From Streptacidiphilus jiangxiensis (GTDB lineage: Bacteria > Actinomycetota > Actinomycetes > Streptomycetales > Streptomycetaceae), in NCBI RefSeq assembly GCF_900109465.1, contig NZ_FOAZ01000016.1, positions 192,140 to 256,139 of the forward strand: 64,000 nt of DNA. The letters run 5' to 3'. The position numbers and the translations under genes are program-made. Below are positions 32,006 through 39,969 of the stretch, in pieces. The first letter of the stretch is position 1. Each line of letters opens with the position of its first letter. The notes under the pieces were generated by a model that saw only the letters and a program-made list of their open reading frames with translations, did no database searches and was not told the origin of the DNA.

Positions 32006-33841
32006 TCACTCGTCCGGGTCGACGACCGCGGCCGCGCCGCCGCCTCGGCGCACGGGCTCGGCGGCCGCCTGGAGGCGCCCGTCCGGGAGCAGTTGGATGC
32101 CGGTGGCCGCGCCGATCTCGGGGTTGAGCGTGAACATCTCCCCGAGCGCGGTCAGGCCCGCGTCGTCCACGCTGCCGAGGAAGGCCGGTTCGGCCTCGGT
32201 CTTCGCCAGGTTGCGCTGACTGATCCGCGGGACGGCGATGGCCTGCTCCAGGCTGAGCCCCCGGTCCACGTGCTCGGTCAGGACCTGCAGGACCGTGGTG
32301 ATGATGCTCGCGCCGCCGGGGGAGCCGACGGCGAAGTCGAACCGGCCGTCCTTCAGCACGATCGTCGGCGACATCGACGAGCGCGGGCGCTTGCCCGGGC
32401 CGGGGAGGTTCGGGTCCGGCACGCCCGCGACCGCCGGGGTGAAGTCGAAGTCCGTCAGCTCGTTGTTCAGCAGGAACCCGCGCCCCGGCACGGTCATCGC
32501 GCTGCCGCCGGTCTGTTCGATCGTCAGCGTGTAGGAGACGACGTTCCCCCAGCGGTCGGCGACCGTCAGGTGCGTCGTGTGGGTGCCCTCGGGCGTCGTC
32601 GGGGCGGGCGTGCCGGCGTTGACGCAGCCGCCGGAGGGGTGCACCGGGTCGCCGGGGGCGAGTGGACTGGTCAGGCTGGAGTCCGGCCGGATCAGGCAGG
32701 CGCGGGAGTCGGCGAACCGCTGCGAGAGCAGTGCCTGCGTGGGCACGTCGACGAAGCGCGGGTCGCCGACCCAGCGGTTGCGGTCCGCGAAGGCGATCCG
32801 GCTCGCCTCCAGGTAGTCGTGCAGGTACTGCACCTGGGAGGCGTGGGCCAGGTCGAAGTGGCCGAGGATGTTCAGCGCCTCGCCCGTGGTGGTGCCGCCG
32901 CTGGAGGAGGGCGCGATGCCGTACACGTCCAGGCCCCGGTAGTCGACCTCGGTCGGCGCCTGCGCGCGCACGTCGTAGGCGGCCAGGTCGGCCGGCGTCA
33001 TCGCACCGGAGCGGGCGTACCAGCCGGACGCCGGGTCGACCTGCGGGTGCTGTACGACCTGGGTGATGTCCCGTCCGATGTCGCCCCGGTACAGGGCGCC
33101 GACCCCCTTGTGCTCCAACTCGCGGTAGGTGGCCGCCAGATCGGGATTGCGGAAGACGCTGCCGACGGCGGGCGGCTGCCCGCCCGGCAGGAACAGGGCG
33201 GCGGTGGCGGGGAAGTAGGAGAAGCGTGTCTGGTTCTGCGCGGTCTGGTCGTGGAAGGTCTGGTCGACGACGAAGCCGTGGTCGGCGAGTTGCTCGGCGG
33301 GGTGCAACGACTGGGCGAGTGAGCGCGTGCCCCAGCGGTCCAGTGCCCGCTGCCAGGTGAGCAGCGAGCCCGGGACGCCGACGGAGCGGCCGCTGTCGAC
33401 GGCCGTCCAGAAGCCCAGCGGCTGTCCGTTCTCGACGAAGAGGTTCTGGTCGGCGGTGCTCGGGGCGGTCTCGCGGCCGTCGAGGGTGAACACCTTGTGC
33501 CGGCGGGCGTCGTAGTAGACGAAGTAGCCCCCGCCGCCGATCCCGGAGGAGAACGGCTCGGTCACGCCGAGCGCGGCCGCGGTCGCCACGGCCGCGTCGA
33601 CGGCGTTGCCGCCGTGCCGCAGGACGGAGATGCCGATGTCGGTCGCCTCGGCCGACACGCTCGCGACGGCGCCGCCGGTGCCGGTCGCCTCCGGCTGCTT
33701 GGGGGCCGGGACGGCCGTCGGGACGGCGGAGGCGGCGGGGGTGGCGCCCGCGGTGGGTGCGAGGGCGAAGGCGGTCAGCGCGGCGGCGAGGAGCAAGGGG
33801 GGTGTGAGACGCGCGGTGCGCCGGAGTCGACGGGAATTCAT
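32006..33841 (-). CDS. ggt: secreted gamma-glutamyltransferase
   Basis: Cleaves gamma-glutamyl bonds, for example of glutathione, outside the cell. The 611 residues include an export signal (cleavage near PTAGATPA) and the proenzyme, which self-cleaves. The large-subunit segments are VLRHGGNAVDAAVATAAALGVTEPFSSGIGGGG and FTLDGRETAP. The processing site is at about residue 420 in GTHTTHLTVADRWGN, where the second Thr of TTH becomes the N-terminal nucleophile. PRSSMSPTIVLKDG and GSPGGASIITTVLQVL complete the small subunit. The ATG at 33841 has GGAGG 5 nt upstream. Probably monocistronic. Confidence 0.93.
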   Translation of the reverse strand: MNSRRLRRTARLTPPLLLAAALTAFALAPTAGATPAASAVPTAVPAPKQPEATGTGGAVASVSAEATDIGISVLRHGGNAVDAAVATAAALGVTEPFSSGIGGGGYFVYYDARRHKVFTLDGRETAPSTADQNLFVENGQPLGFWTAVDSGRSVGVPGSLLTWQRALDRWGTRSLAQSLHPAEQLADHGFVVDQTFHDQTAQNQTRFSYFPATAALFLPGGQPPAVGSVFRNPDLAATYRELEHKGVGALYRGDIGRDITQVVQHPQVDPASGWYARSGAMTPADLAAYDVRAQAPTEVDYRGLDVYGIAPSSSGGTTTGEALNILGHFDLAHASQVQYLHDYLEASRIAFADRNRWVGDPRFVDVPTQALLSQRFADSRACLIRPDSSLTSPLAPGDPVHPSGGCVNAGTPAPTTPEGTHTTHLTVADRWGNVVSYTLTIEQTGGSAMTVPGRGFLLNNELTDFDFTPAVAGVPDPNLPGPGKRPRSSMSPTIVLKDGRFDFAVGSPGGASIITTVLQVLTEHVDRGLSLEQAIAVPRISQRNLAKTEAEPAFLGSVDDAGLTALGEMFTLNPEIGAATGIQLLPDGRLQAAAEPVRRGGGAAAVVDPDE

Positions 33842-34262
33842 CCAGGCCTCCGATCGGGCGAGTTGAGCGTCCATTGGGACACGGCTGGCCCAGTCATGAC
33901 AAGGCGGCGTCACTCTCCGGTGGAAACCGTCCGGATCCGCTCGACGGTCGCGACCGGCGGAGGCGAACCGCGGGTGGGAGGCGTCGACGGCCCAGCCGGG
34001 TGCGCCGTGGCTGGTGCGTTCGGCCCGGCGGGTGGCCGCGCGCGGACGGTGAGGGCCGGCCGGGGGCCGGCCGGACTGCTGCCCGCCCCGGTGCTGCCGC
34101 CCTCGGCTTCGGGGAGATGTGGTGATGATCTTCACAATTCCGTCCCGTGAGCCGGAACTGCCGATTCCTCCTGGATGCGGGCGATCAGAGGACAATAGGA
34201 TTCAGTGCGCCACAGAGGCATGCCCGGAAGGTCCCCGGCCCCGACGTCGAACGGAGCGGTCC
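33842..34262. other. 421-bp intergenic region with a hairpin
   Basis: The region lies between the divergent gamma-glutamyltransferase and phosphatase genes. Two self-complementary GGCCGGCC blocks (34054-34061 and 34065-34072) can pair as a hairpin. A relatively AT-rich patch at 34120-34205 contains a TAGGAT -10-like hexamer near 34195 and probably carries the phosphatase promoter. No gene is supported, although weakly open frames cross the region. Confidence 0.5.
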
Positions 34263-35078
34263 ATGGTCCGACGCCGCCCACCGGCGTCAGCGAGCTCGGA
34301 CGAGCTGCTGAACACGCTCGGTCGGCTGACCGCGCAGGCCCTGGAACGGGTGGAGTCGCAGAAGGCCCGCGTCGAGCTTGCCGCGGCGCTCCAGCGCGAC
34401 CTTCTCCCCTCCGCGCTCCCGCAGGCCGCGGGCCTGCGCACGGCCGCGAGGTACGCGCCCGCGCGTCACGGCCTGGACATCGGCGGCGACTGGTACGACG
34501 GCTTCGTGCTGCCCGGCGGCGTGCTCGGCTTCTCCGTCGGCGACGTCCAGGGCCACGACGTGGAGGCCGCGGCGTTCATGGGGCAGGTCCGCATCGCGCT
34601 GCGCGCGCTGGCGACCGTCACCCCCGACCCCGGCGAGGTCCTCGGCCGCGCGAACGACCTGTTGGTCACGATGGACGGCGACCTCTTCGCCACCTGCAGC
34701 TTCCTGCGTTACGACCCCGCGAGCGGCGAGCTCGCGATGGCCCGCGCGGGCCACGTCCCCGCGGTCTGGGCCACCTCCGACGGCGCATCCGGCGTCGACG
34801 CCGAGCCGGGCGGCCTGCCGCTGGGCATCCAGGGCGGCGAGCCCTACCCCGTCTCCCACCGCCGCCTCACCGGCTCCGGTGCGTTCGTCGTGGTGACGGA
34901 CGGCGTCGTCGAGGGACCGTCCTTCTCGATCGACGAGGGGCTCGACCACATCGGCACGCTGATCCGCGCGGGGGCGTCGGGCGAGCCCGCGGAACTGGCC
35001 GCGGACCTCATCCACGTCGCGGAACTCACCGGCCACCGCGACGACGCAGCGGTCCTCGTCCTGAGGCACGACCGGTGA
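34263..35078 (+). CDS. SpoIIE-type PP2C phosphatase
   Basis: A 271-residue Ser/Thr phosphatase of the RsbU/SpoIIE class, which usually dephosphorylates anti-anti-sigma factors. After a short coiled-coil-like N-terminus (LNTLGRLTAQALERVESQKARVELAAALQRDLLP), metal-binding Asp residues appear in DIGGDWYDGF and SVGDVQGHD. The late metal site is GHRDDAAVLVLR. No PAS, GAF or HATPase domain is present, so sensing must be by a partner. The start at 34263 has GGAG 6 nt upstream. No anti-sigma or STAS gene is nearby. Confidence 0.9.
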   Translation: MVRRRPPASASSDELLNTLGRLTAQALERVESQKARVELAAALQRDLLPSALPQAAGLRTAARYAPARHGLDIGGDWYDGFVLPGGVLGFSVGDVQGHDVEAAAFMGQVRIALRALATVTPDPGEVLGRANDLLVTMDGDLFATCSFLRYDPASGELAMARAGHVPAVWATSDGASGVDAEPGGLPLGIQGGEPYPVSHRRLTGSGAFVVVTDGVVEGPSFSIDEGLDHIGTLIRAGASGEPAELAADLIHVAELTGHRDDAAVLVLRHDR

Positions 35079-35335
35079 CGGTTCGCTCCCGCAGGTAGTT
35101 GCGGCCCTCCGGGGCGCGGGGCTCTGCTGATGTGCGGCTCCGCCGCCTGGGCGCGACAAGCCACCCGGATGCGGATGGTCCTCGACGGGCAGGGCCGTCC
35201 GCACGCCGGTGGTTCCCCGCGCTCCTGGACAGTGCAACGTCCCACCCCTGGATCGTGGCGCGTCGCCGTGTGATGATCGCGACTGCGGGCGTGTCACGCC
35301 TACGCGTGTGGTCGCTGCGCCGGGAGAGTAGGGGC

Positions 35336-36331
35336 ATGTCAGGTGAGGTGCGCGCGGGGGCGCCGCGGGCGTGGGTGGCGGCGCTCCTGTGGATTGTGGT
35401 CGTTGCCGGGGTCTACTACGGCAGCGGGCGGCTCGGGCTGCTCGCGCAGATCGTGGTGGGGGGTGTGCGGGTCACGCCGCTGTGGCCGCCGACGGGGGTC
35501 GCGGTAGCGGCCCTGCTGCTGCTCGGACTGCGGGTGTGGCCGGGCATCGCGATCGGTCAGGCGCTGGTGGTGCTGTCGATCTCGCACTGGCATCCCAGCT
35601 GGGCCGGGCTCGGCATCGTCGTGGGCGCGACCGTCGCACCTGTGCTGGCGTGGCTGCTGCTGCGCAGTCTGCGGTTCCGGCCGCAGCTGGACCGGCTGCG
35701 GGACGGGGTCTCGCTGGTCTTCGCCGCGCTCGCGTCCATGCTGGTGAGCGCGAGCGTCTCCACGTTGATCCTGCTGGCCGAGGGCGTCCTCCCGGCGGGG
35801 AACTACTGGGAGGCCTGGGCGGCCTGGTGGACGGGCGACGCGATGGGGGTCCTGGTGATCACCCCGCTGGTCCTGGCCGGCCGGTACGTGCGGTTGCCCG
35901 CCGACGCGCCGGTGCTGCGCTGGGCGGAGCTGATGGCGCTGCTGGGTGCCACCCTCGGGGTGATGGTGCTGGCGACGCACAGCTCGCTGTCGGTGCTGTT
36001 CCTGGTCTTCCCGCTGGTCATCTGGGCCGCGATCCGGTTCCAGGTGCCGGGCGCGGCGCCGATCGTGCTGATGATCTCGGTGCTCGCGGTGGTCGCCGCG
36101 ATCAGACACGAGGGGCCGTTCGCGCACCACGGCGTGGCCGCGACCATGTTCGTGCTGCAGGCCCTCAACGGTTCCGCCGCGCTGACCGCGCTGCTGCTCG
36201 CCGCGGTGATCACCGAGCGGGACAACACGCACCGGATGATCGCGGAGGCCTGCGCGGGCCTCGCCGAGGTCGTCGCCCGGCTCGCCCCCGACGAGGTCGC
36301 GGACCGCTGGCCGGGGGCGAAGGACGACTGA
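35336..36331 (+). CDS. MASE1-domain integral membrane protein
   Basis: A 331-residue protein of about eight helices with the MASE1 sensor pattern. Typical pieces are YYGSGRLGLLAQIVVGGVRVTPLWPPTGVAVAALLLLGLRVWPGIAIG and, later, WAAWWTGDAMGVLVITPLVL. MASE1 normally precedes a kinase or GGDEF output; here it ends with a short cytoplasmic helix (AEACAGLAEVVARL) and no output domain. The ATG at 35336 follows GGGGAGAGTAGGGG-like purines. The signal and partner are unknown. Confidence 0.85.
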   Translation: MSGEVRAGAPRAWVAALLWIVVVAGVYYGSGRLGLLAQIVVGGVRVTPLWPPTGVAVAALLLLGLRVWPGIAIGQALVVLSISHWHPSWAGLGIVVGATVAPVLAWLLLRSLRFRPQLDRLRDGVSLVFAALASMLVSASVSTLILLAEGVLPAGNYWEAWAAWWTGDAMGVLVITPLVLAGRYVRLPADAPVLRWAELMALLGATLGVMVLATHSSLSVLFLVFPLVIWAAIRFQVPGAAPIVLMISVLAVVAAIRHEGPFAHHGVAATMFVLQALNGSAALTALLLAAVITERDNTHRMIAEACAGLAEVVARLAPDEVADRWPGAKDD

Positions 36332-36339
36332 CGCCGGGC

Positions 36340-36876
36340 TCAGACCGCGCAGCCGGCGTGGGCGAGGGCCTGCTTGAGCAGGATGCCCTGGCCGCCGGGC
36401 ATGTCCTGCTGGACCAGCTCGGAGACGGCCTCCTCGGGGCTGAACCAGACCAGGTCCAGTGCGTCCTGGCGCGGACGGCAATCGCCGGCGACCGGGACGA
36501 CGTAGGCGAGGGCCACGGCGTGCTGGCGCGGGTCGTGGTACGGGGTGATGCCGGGGGTGGGGAAGTACTCGGCGACGGTGAAGGGCTGCAGCGAGGCCGG
36601 GATGCGCGGCAGGGCGACGGGGCCGAGGTCCTTCTCCAGGTGGCGCAGCAGCGCGTCGCGGACCCGCTCGTGGTACTGGACCCGGCCGGAGACCAGGGTG
36701 CGGGTCACCACGCCGTCCGGCCCGATGCCCAACAAGAGCCCGACGTGTGTCACTTCACCGCCCTCGTCGACGCGCACCGGGACCGCGTTGACATAGAGGA
36801 CGGGCAACTGGGCGCGGGCCGCCGACAGTTCGTCGGCGCCGAGCCAACCGGGCGTGGTCTGGGTGAAGTCGGCCAT
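36340..36876 (-). CDS. Nudix-like (DUF4916) protein
   Basis: A 178-residue protein related to the Nudix fold. The opening GWLGADELSAARAQLPVLYVNAVPVRVD and VTHVGLLLGIGPDGVVTRTLVSGRVQYHERVRDALLRHLEKDLG lie where the Nudix box should be, but the GX5EX7REUXEEXGU signature is not intact, so hydrolase activity is doubtful. DALDLVWFSPEEAV is a Nudix-like tail. The ATG at 36876 is supported by TACGAT 6 nt upstream (leaderless). It is convergent with the MASE1 gene 8 bp away. Confidence 0.78.
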   Translation of the reverse strand: MADFTQTTPGWLGADELSAARAQLPVLYVNAVPVRVDEGGEVTHVGLLLGIGPDGVVTRTLVSGRVQYHERVRDALLRHLEKDLGPVALPRIPASLQPFTVAEYFPTPGITPYHDPRQHAVALAYVVPVAGDCRPRQDALDLVWFSPEEAVSELVQQDMPGGQGILLKQALAHAGCAV

Positions 36877-36882
36877 CCCGTG

Positions 36883-36888
36883 ATCGTA
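36883..36888 (-). promoter_or_regulatory. -10 box, leaderless start
   Basis: On the minus strand TACGAT lies 6 nt before the ATG at 36876 with no ribosome-binding site between. Confidence 0.5.
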
Positions 36889-36921
36889 CTGTTCCCCGCG
36901 CGCCCGCGGCGGGAGGCCCGG

Positions 36922-36999
36922 CGGCATGGACGAACGGCATGGACGACCGGCATGGACGAACGGTGTGGGCGGCCGGCGTGGACGGCGGGTGTGGACCGG
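36922..36999. repeat. 13-bp tandem repeat, about 6 copies
   Basis: Units begin at 36922, 36935, 36948, 36961, 36974 and 36987. The first three are CGGCATGGACGAA, CGGCATGGACGAC and CGGCATGGACGAA; the rest are diverged (consensus CGGYRTGGaCGRM). The array fills most of the Nudix-TetR gap, upstream of both promoters. Confidence 0.8.
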
Positions 37000-37024
37000 G
37001 ACTGGGCAGGCGCGGCGTGATCAG

Positions 37025-37030
37025 TACACT
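37025..37030 (+). promoter_or_regulatory. -10 box of the TetR gene
   Basis: TACACT within CAGTACACTG, 9 bp before the ATG at 37040; the surrounding partial palindrome could also hold a self-binding site. The start would be leaderless or nearly so. Confidence 0.45.
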
Positions 37031-37039
37031 GTCCGCACG

Positions 37040-37648
37040 ATGGCAGGGTTCAGGCAGATGGTCCGTTCGATGGCGCGCGAGCGCATGCTCGACGCCGCCT
37101 ACGCGTGCGTCCAGGAGGACGGGTGGGGCGGGCTGCGCCTCACCGAGGTCGCGCGGCGGGCCGAGTTCAGTCGGCAGACCGTCTACAACGAGTTCCGGTC
37201 CAAGGAGGCCCTTGGGCTCGCCCTGATCGAGCGCGGGTTGGAACGGTTCCTGGACGGGGTCCGGGAACGGATCGAGGGTGCGGAGTCGCTGGAGTCGGCG
37301 GCGCGCGCGGGCATCGAGTACGCCCTGCGGCTGGCCGCCGAGGACGCGTTGATCGCCTCGGTGCTCACCTCCGGGCGCGGGCACGACTCGGAGCTGCTGG
37401 TCTACCTGACCACCCGTTCCGAGCCGGTGTTCGACACCGCGACCACGACGCTGGAGCGGCACGCCGCCGAGGCCTGGCCCGACGTCGACGCGGAGTCGCG
37501 CAGCATGGCGGTCGAGGCCATCGTGCGCCTGACTGTCAGTCATGTGGTGCAGTCGGCGCACGACCCGGCTGAGAGCGCCGCACGGATCGCGGAGATCGTG
37601 GCCCGCATCGCCTACCCGGGCGCCCGCCCGACCGGCTCCACGGGCTGA
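37040..37648 (+). CDS. TetR-family regulator
   Basis: A 202-residue repressor-type protein. The N-terminal helix-turn-helix is LRLTEVARRAEFSRQTVYNEFRSKEALGLALI (residues about 27-58). The C-terminal ligand domain begins with ERGLERFLDGVRERIEG and is not assignable to a known effector class. I used the ATG at 37040, which aligns with the family start; the frame runs further upstream through the 13-bp repeat. Adjacent targets could be the divergent Nudix-like gene or itself. Confidence 0.9.
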   Translation: MAGFRQMVRSMARERMLDAAYACVQEDGWGGLRLTEVARRAEFSRQTVYNEFRSKEALGLALIERGLERFLDGVRERIEGAESLESAARAGIEYALRLAAEDALIASVLTSGRGHDSELLVYLTTRSEPVFDTATTTLERHAAEAWPDVDAESRSMAVEAIVRLTVSHVVQSAHDPAESAARIAEIVARIAYPGARPTGSTG

Positions 37649-37846
37649 GTCACCCGTCCCCACAGGTGCCCAACCCGTCGAGGACCCCTCAAGCCCGCCC
37701 TCGTACCTGCCCGCTGAGTGGACGTCACCCCGACTGCTGTCAGAAGTATGGACAGAAGCCCGTGAGTTGTCCACCATGCGATGCGCCGGGCCGCATGTGT
37801 CCCCGGCGTGCGCGGGAAGCCGCGCACTCCTGTGGTGGAGGCGCTC

Positions 37847-38533
37847 GTGGCCAGTTCGCTCACCCCGCACGTGACGGAAGCTCGACGGGCCGACGATCCG
37901 CCGCCGAAGCGGCGATGGGCGCTCCGGATCGTCGGCGCCCTCGCGGCCGCGCTCGCCGCGCTCCTCGCGCTGACGGTGGCCGCCGCGTTCGTGCTCTCCG
38001 TGCGCGTGGACGGGAGTTCGATGCTGCCGACGCTGCGCACGGGAGAGCGGCTGCTGCCGCAGCCGGGCAGCGGCGGTTCGGTGCAGCGGTTCGAGCTGGT
38101 GCTGCTGCAACGGCCGGGGCGGCCCGAGACGTTGGTCAAGCGCGTGATCGCGCTGCCGGGGGACCGGGTCGAGATCGTCTCGACGCCGGCGGACCCCTAT
38201 CAGGTGCTGGTGCAGCCGGGCGGAAGCGGGCGCTGGTACCGGGTGCGGGTGGACGGCTGGGTGTCGCAGGCGCACCGGTCGAGCAGTTGCTGCGGCCCGG
38301 ACGGGACGCGGTCGGACGGGCCGCGCGCGCAGACGGTGCCGCCCGGCGCGTTCTTCTACCTCGGCGACGATCCTGACGGCTCCTACGACTCCCGCGCCTA
38401 CGGCTGGGGGCGGACCGACCTCGTGACGGCCCGGGTATGGCTGCGACTGTGGCCGTTCGCGGGGCCGTCCGTGCTGACGGGCGGCGCGCGCCTGGAGCGT
38501 GTCCAGCCGCCTGCCGGCACCTCCACTCGTTAG
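37847..38533 (+). CDS. signal peptidase I
   Basis: A 228-residue membrane protease that removes signal peptides. The GTG at 37847 has GGAGG 5 nt upstream. One N-terminal helix (residues about 28-52) anchors it. The catalytic Ser58 lies in RVDGSSMLPTL and the general-base Lys98 in LVKRVIALPGDRVEI. The C-terminal box is FFYLGDDPDGSYDSRAYG. The segment between carries a Cys pair (SSSCCGPDG) not seen in the standard enzyme. It lies 94 bp before the DUF6230 operon of exported proteins on the same strand, but a strong promoter separates them. Confidence 0.9.
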   Translation: MASSLTPHVTEARRADDPPPKRRWALRIVGALAAALAALLALTVAAAFVLSVRVDGSSMLPTLRTGERLLPQPGSGGSVQRFELVLLQRPGRPETLVKRVIALPGDRVEIVSTPADPYQVLVQPGGSGRWYRVRVDGWVSQAHRSSSCCGPDGTRSDGPRAQTVPPGAFFYLGDDPDGSYDSRAYGWGRTDLVTARVWLRLWPFAGPSVLTGGARLERVQPPAGTSTR

Positions 38534-38560
38534 ACATATTTGGCCTGACTGTCCAAGTTA

Positions 38561-38589
38561 TTGACGGTCTATCGCAGTGACGTTAATTT
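38561..38589 (+). promoter_or_regulatory. strong primary-sigma promoter of the DUF6230 operon
   Basis: TTGACG (38561-38566), a 17-bp spacer and TAATTT (38584-38589) form a near-consensus HrdB-type promoter in an unusually AT-rich stretch. The start of transcription would fall about 30 nt before the TTG start codon at 38628, with AAGGAGG in between. Confidence 0.8.
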
Positions 38590-38627
38590 CCTCGACAAGT
38601 AGCCGAAGAACGTCCAAGGAGGGCACT

Positions 38628-39335
38628 TTGAACAGTGAACCCAGAGGCGTGACGCGCTGGCGCAGATCCGCGCTGCTGGCGGTCCCCGCCGTCGGCGCGG
38701 TCGCCGGGATGACCGTCGCGATGGTCAGTGGGGCGCTCGCCGCGAACCTCTCGCTCAGCAGCGTGCCGTTCACCCTCACCTCCAACACGGTGGCGGCGCC
38801 CTCGGGCCTCGGCACCGTGTTGGACACGGTGACCACGGGCACCACCTCCACCGCCAGCGCGGAGGTGGGTCTGCCCAAGGCGGGCCTGGACGGCATCTGC
38901 ATCCACGCGGTGCAGAGCGTCAACCTGCCGGTTGTCGGCACCGTCGGCACCTGGTCGCTGAACATCTCCTCGCCGGCGGCGGCCACCCCGCTCACCCCGG
39001 CGCAGCTGGCGGCGGGTCAGGGGCTGCAAGCCACCAACCTGATCCTCAACGCCCAGGCGATCAAGGCCGGTTCGGCCACCCTGAACGCCACGGCCACCAC
39101 GCCGAACGTCATCGGCGCGGCCGCGGACGGCGCCGGGGTCAGGACCAGCGGCATCACCGACGGCACCGCGGGCCAGTTCGGCCTGGACGCGGGCGGCGGC
39201 GAGGCGGACCTGTCCAGCCTCAACGCCAACGCCAACGGCGCCACCCTCGGCGGCGCGATCACCCTGCCCAACATGAACATCGCCCTGGTCAACGGCGACA
39301 CCGCCGGCAAGGGCGCCAACGGCGGCAACTGCTGA
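38628..39335 (+). CDS. exported DUF6230 protein, copy 1
   Basis: A 235-residue protein from TTG 38628, chosen for its perfect AAGGAGG 5 nt upstream. After RGVTRWRRS comes a signal-anchor helix (ALLAVPAVGAVAGMTVAMVSGALA), then a Thr/Ala/Asn-rich beta-strand domain. It opens with NLSLSSVPFTLTSNTVAAPSG, ends with AITLPNMNIALVNG and a final Cys, and carries one Cys in LDGICIHAV, which could pair with the last Cys. The pattern matches the streptomycete DUF6230 family, whose function is unknown. First gene of the operon. Confidence 0.85.
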   Translation: MNSEPRGVTRWRRSALLAVPAVGAVAGMTVAMVSGALAANLSLSSVPFTLTSNTVAAPSGLGTVLDTVTTGTTSTASAEVGLPKAGLDGICIHAVQSVNLPVVGTVGTWSLNISSPAAATPLTPAQLAAGQGLQATNLILNAQAIKAGSATLNATATTPNVIGAAADGAGVRTSGITDGTAGQFGLDAGGGEADLSSLNANANGATLGGAITLPNMNIALVNGDTAGKGANGGNC

Positions 39336-39355
39336 TCCGGCACCCCCGGGAAACG

Positions 39356-39386
39356 GCGTGGACGAGGCCCCGGCTCTCGTCCACGC
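39356..39386 (+). terminator. hairpin inside the DUF6230 operon
   Basis: An 11-bp perfect inverted repeat (39356-39366 with 39376-39386) with a 9-nt loop begins 20 bp after the first gene. It may terminate part of the transcripts, or protect the 3' end of the first mRNA, so that gene 1 is expressed above the rest. Confidence 0.65.
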
Positions 39387-39441
39387 ACCCCGGACCAGCG
39401 CCCCCGCCCCTCCCGGACCGCCTCACCTCTAGGGAATCCGC

Positions 39442-39969
39442 ATGGCCGACGACGACCCCGCCGCACCGGCGGTCGAACCCGCAGCAGAGCACAACCCCGC
39501 GCCCGATCCCGAGGCGCCGCCGGCGCCCGGTTCGGTGCGGCGCGCCCGCCTCGCCTTCCGGCGGTGGCGGCGCACCCGCCCGTTCTGGGGCGCCCTGTGG
39601 GCTCTGTGGGGCGGGTTCGTGATCATGTACTTCCCGCTCGCGCCGCTCGGCCGGATCCTGCGCGTCGGCATCGGCGGCATCTACGGCATGGCCGCGGGCG
39701 CGCTCATCATGGGCCTCGCGCTGCTCCTGCTGCTGATGCCGAACCAGCGCCATGTGGCGGGCATCGTGATCGTCGTCGCGGGTACCGCGTCCTTCCCGCT
39801 CAGCAACCTCGGCGGGTTCTTCGTCGGGATGTTCTGTTCGATCCTCGGCGGCGTCATGGCCTTCGGCTGGATGCCCGCCAAGCCCCCGCGCACACGGCGC
39901 GGCCTGCGGCGGGTCCGGCCCGAGGAGCCCTCGCTCGCGGAGGCCGCCGCCGAGGGGGGCATGGCATGA
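39442..39969 (+). CDS. DUF6114 membrane protein, copy 1
   Basis: A 175-residue protein of four predicted helices. It has an acidic Pro/Ala N-terminus, then the DUF6114 pattern RRWRRTRPFWGALWALWGGFVIMYFPLAPLG, LPVSNLGGFFVGM-type LSNLGGFFVGMFCSILGGVMAFGWMP and a basic tail. The stop (TGA) overlaps the ATG of the next gene (ATGA at 39966-39969). It always accompanies DUF6230 genes in streptomycetes as far as I recall, so the two probably form one membrane or export unit. Function unknown. Confidence 0.82.
   Translation: MADDDPAAPAVEPAAEHNPAPDPEAPPAPGSVRRARLAFRRWRRTRPFWGALWALWGGFVIMYFPLAPLGRILRVGIGGIYGMAAGALIMGLALLLLLMPNQRHVAGIVIVVAGTASFPLSNLGGFFVGMFCSILGGVMAFGWMPAKPPRTRRGLRRVRPEEPSLAEAAAEGGMA

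Noticed and set aside
36340..36876. Active Nudix pyrophosphohydrolase
   Set aside because: The catalytic Nudix box is not intact; I name only the fold.
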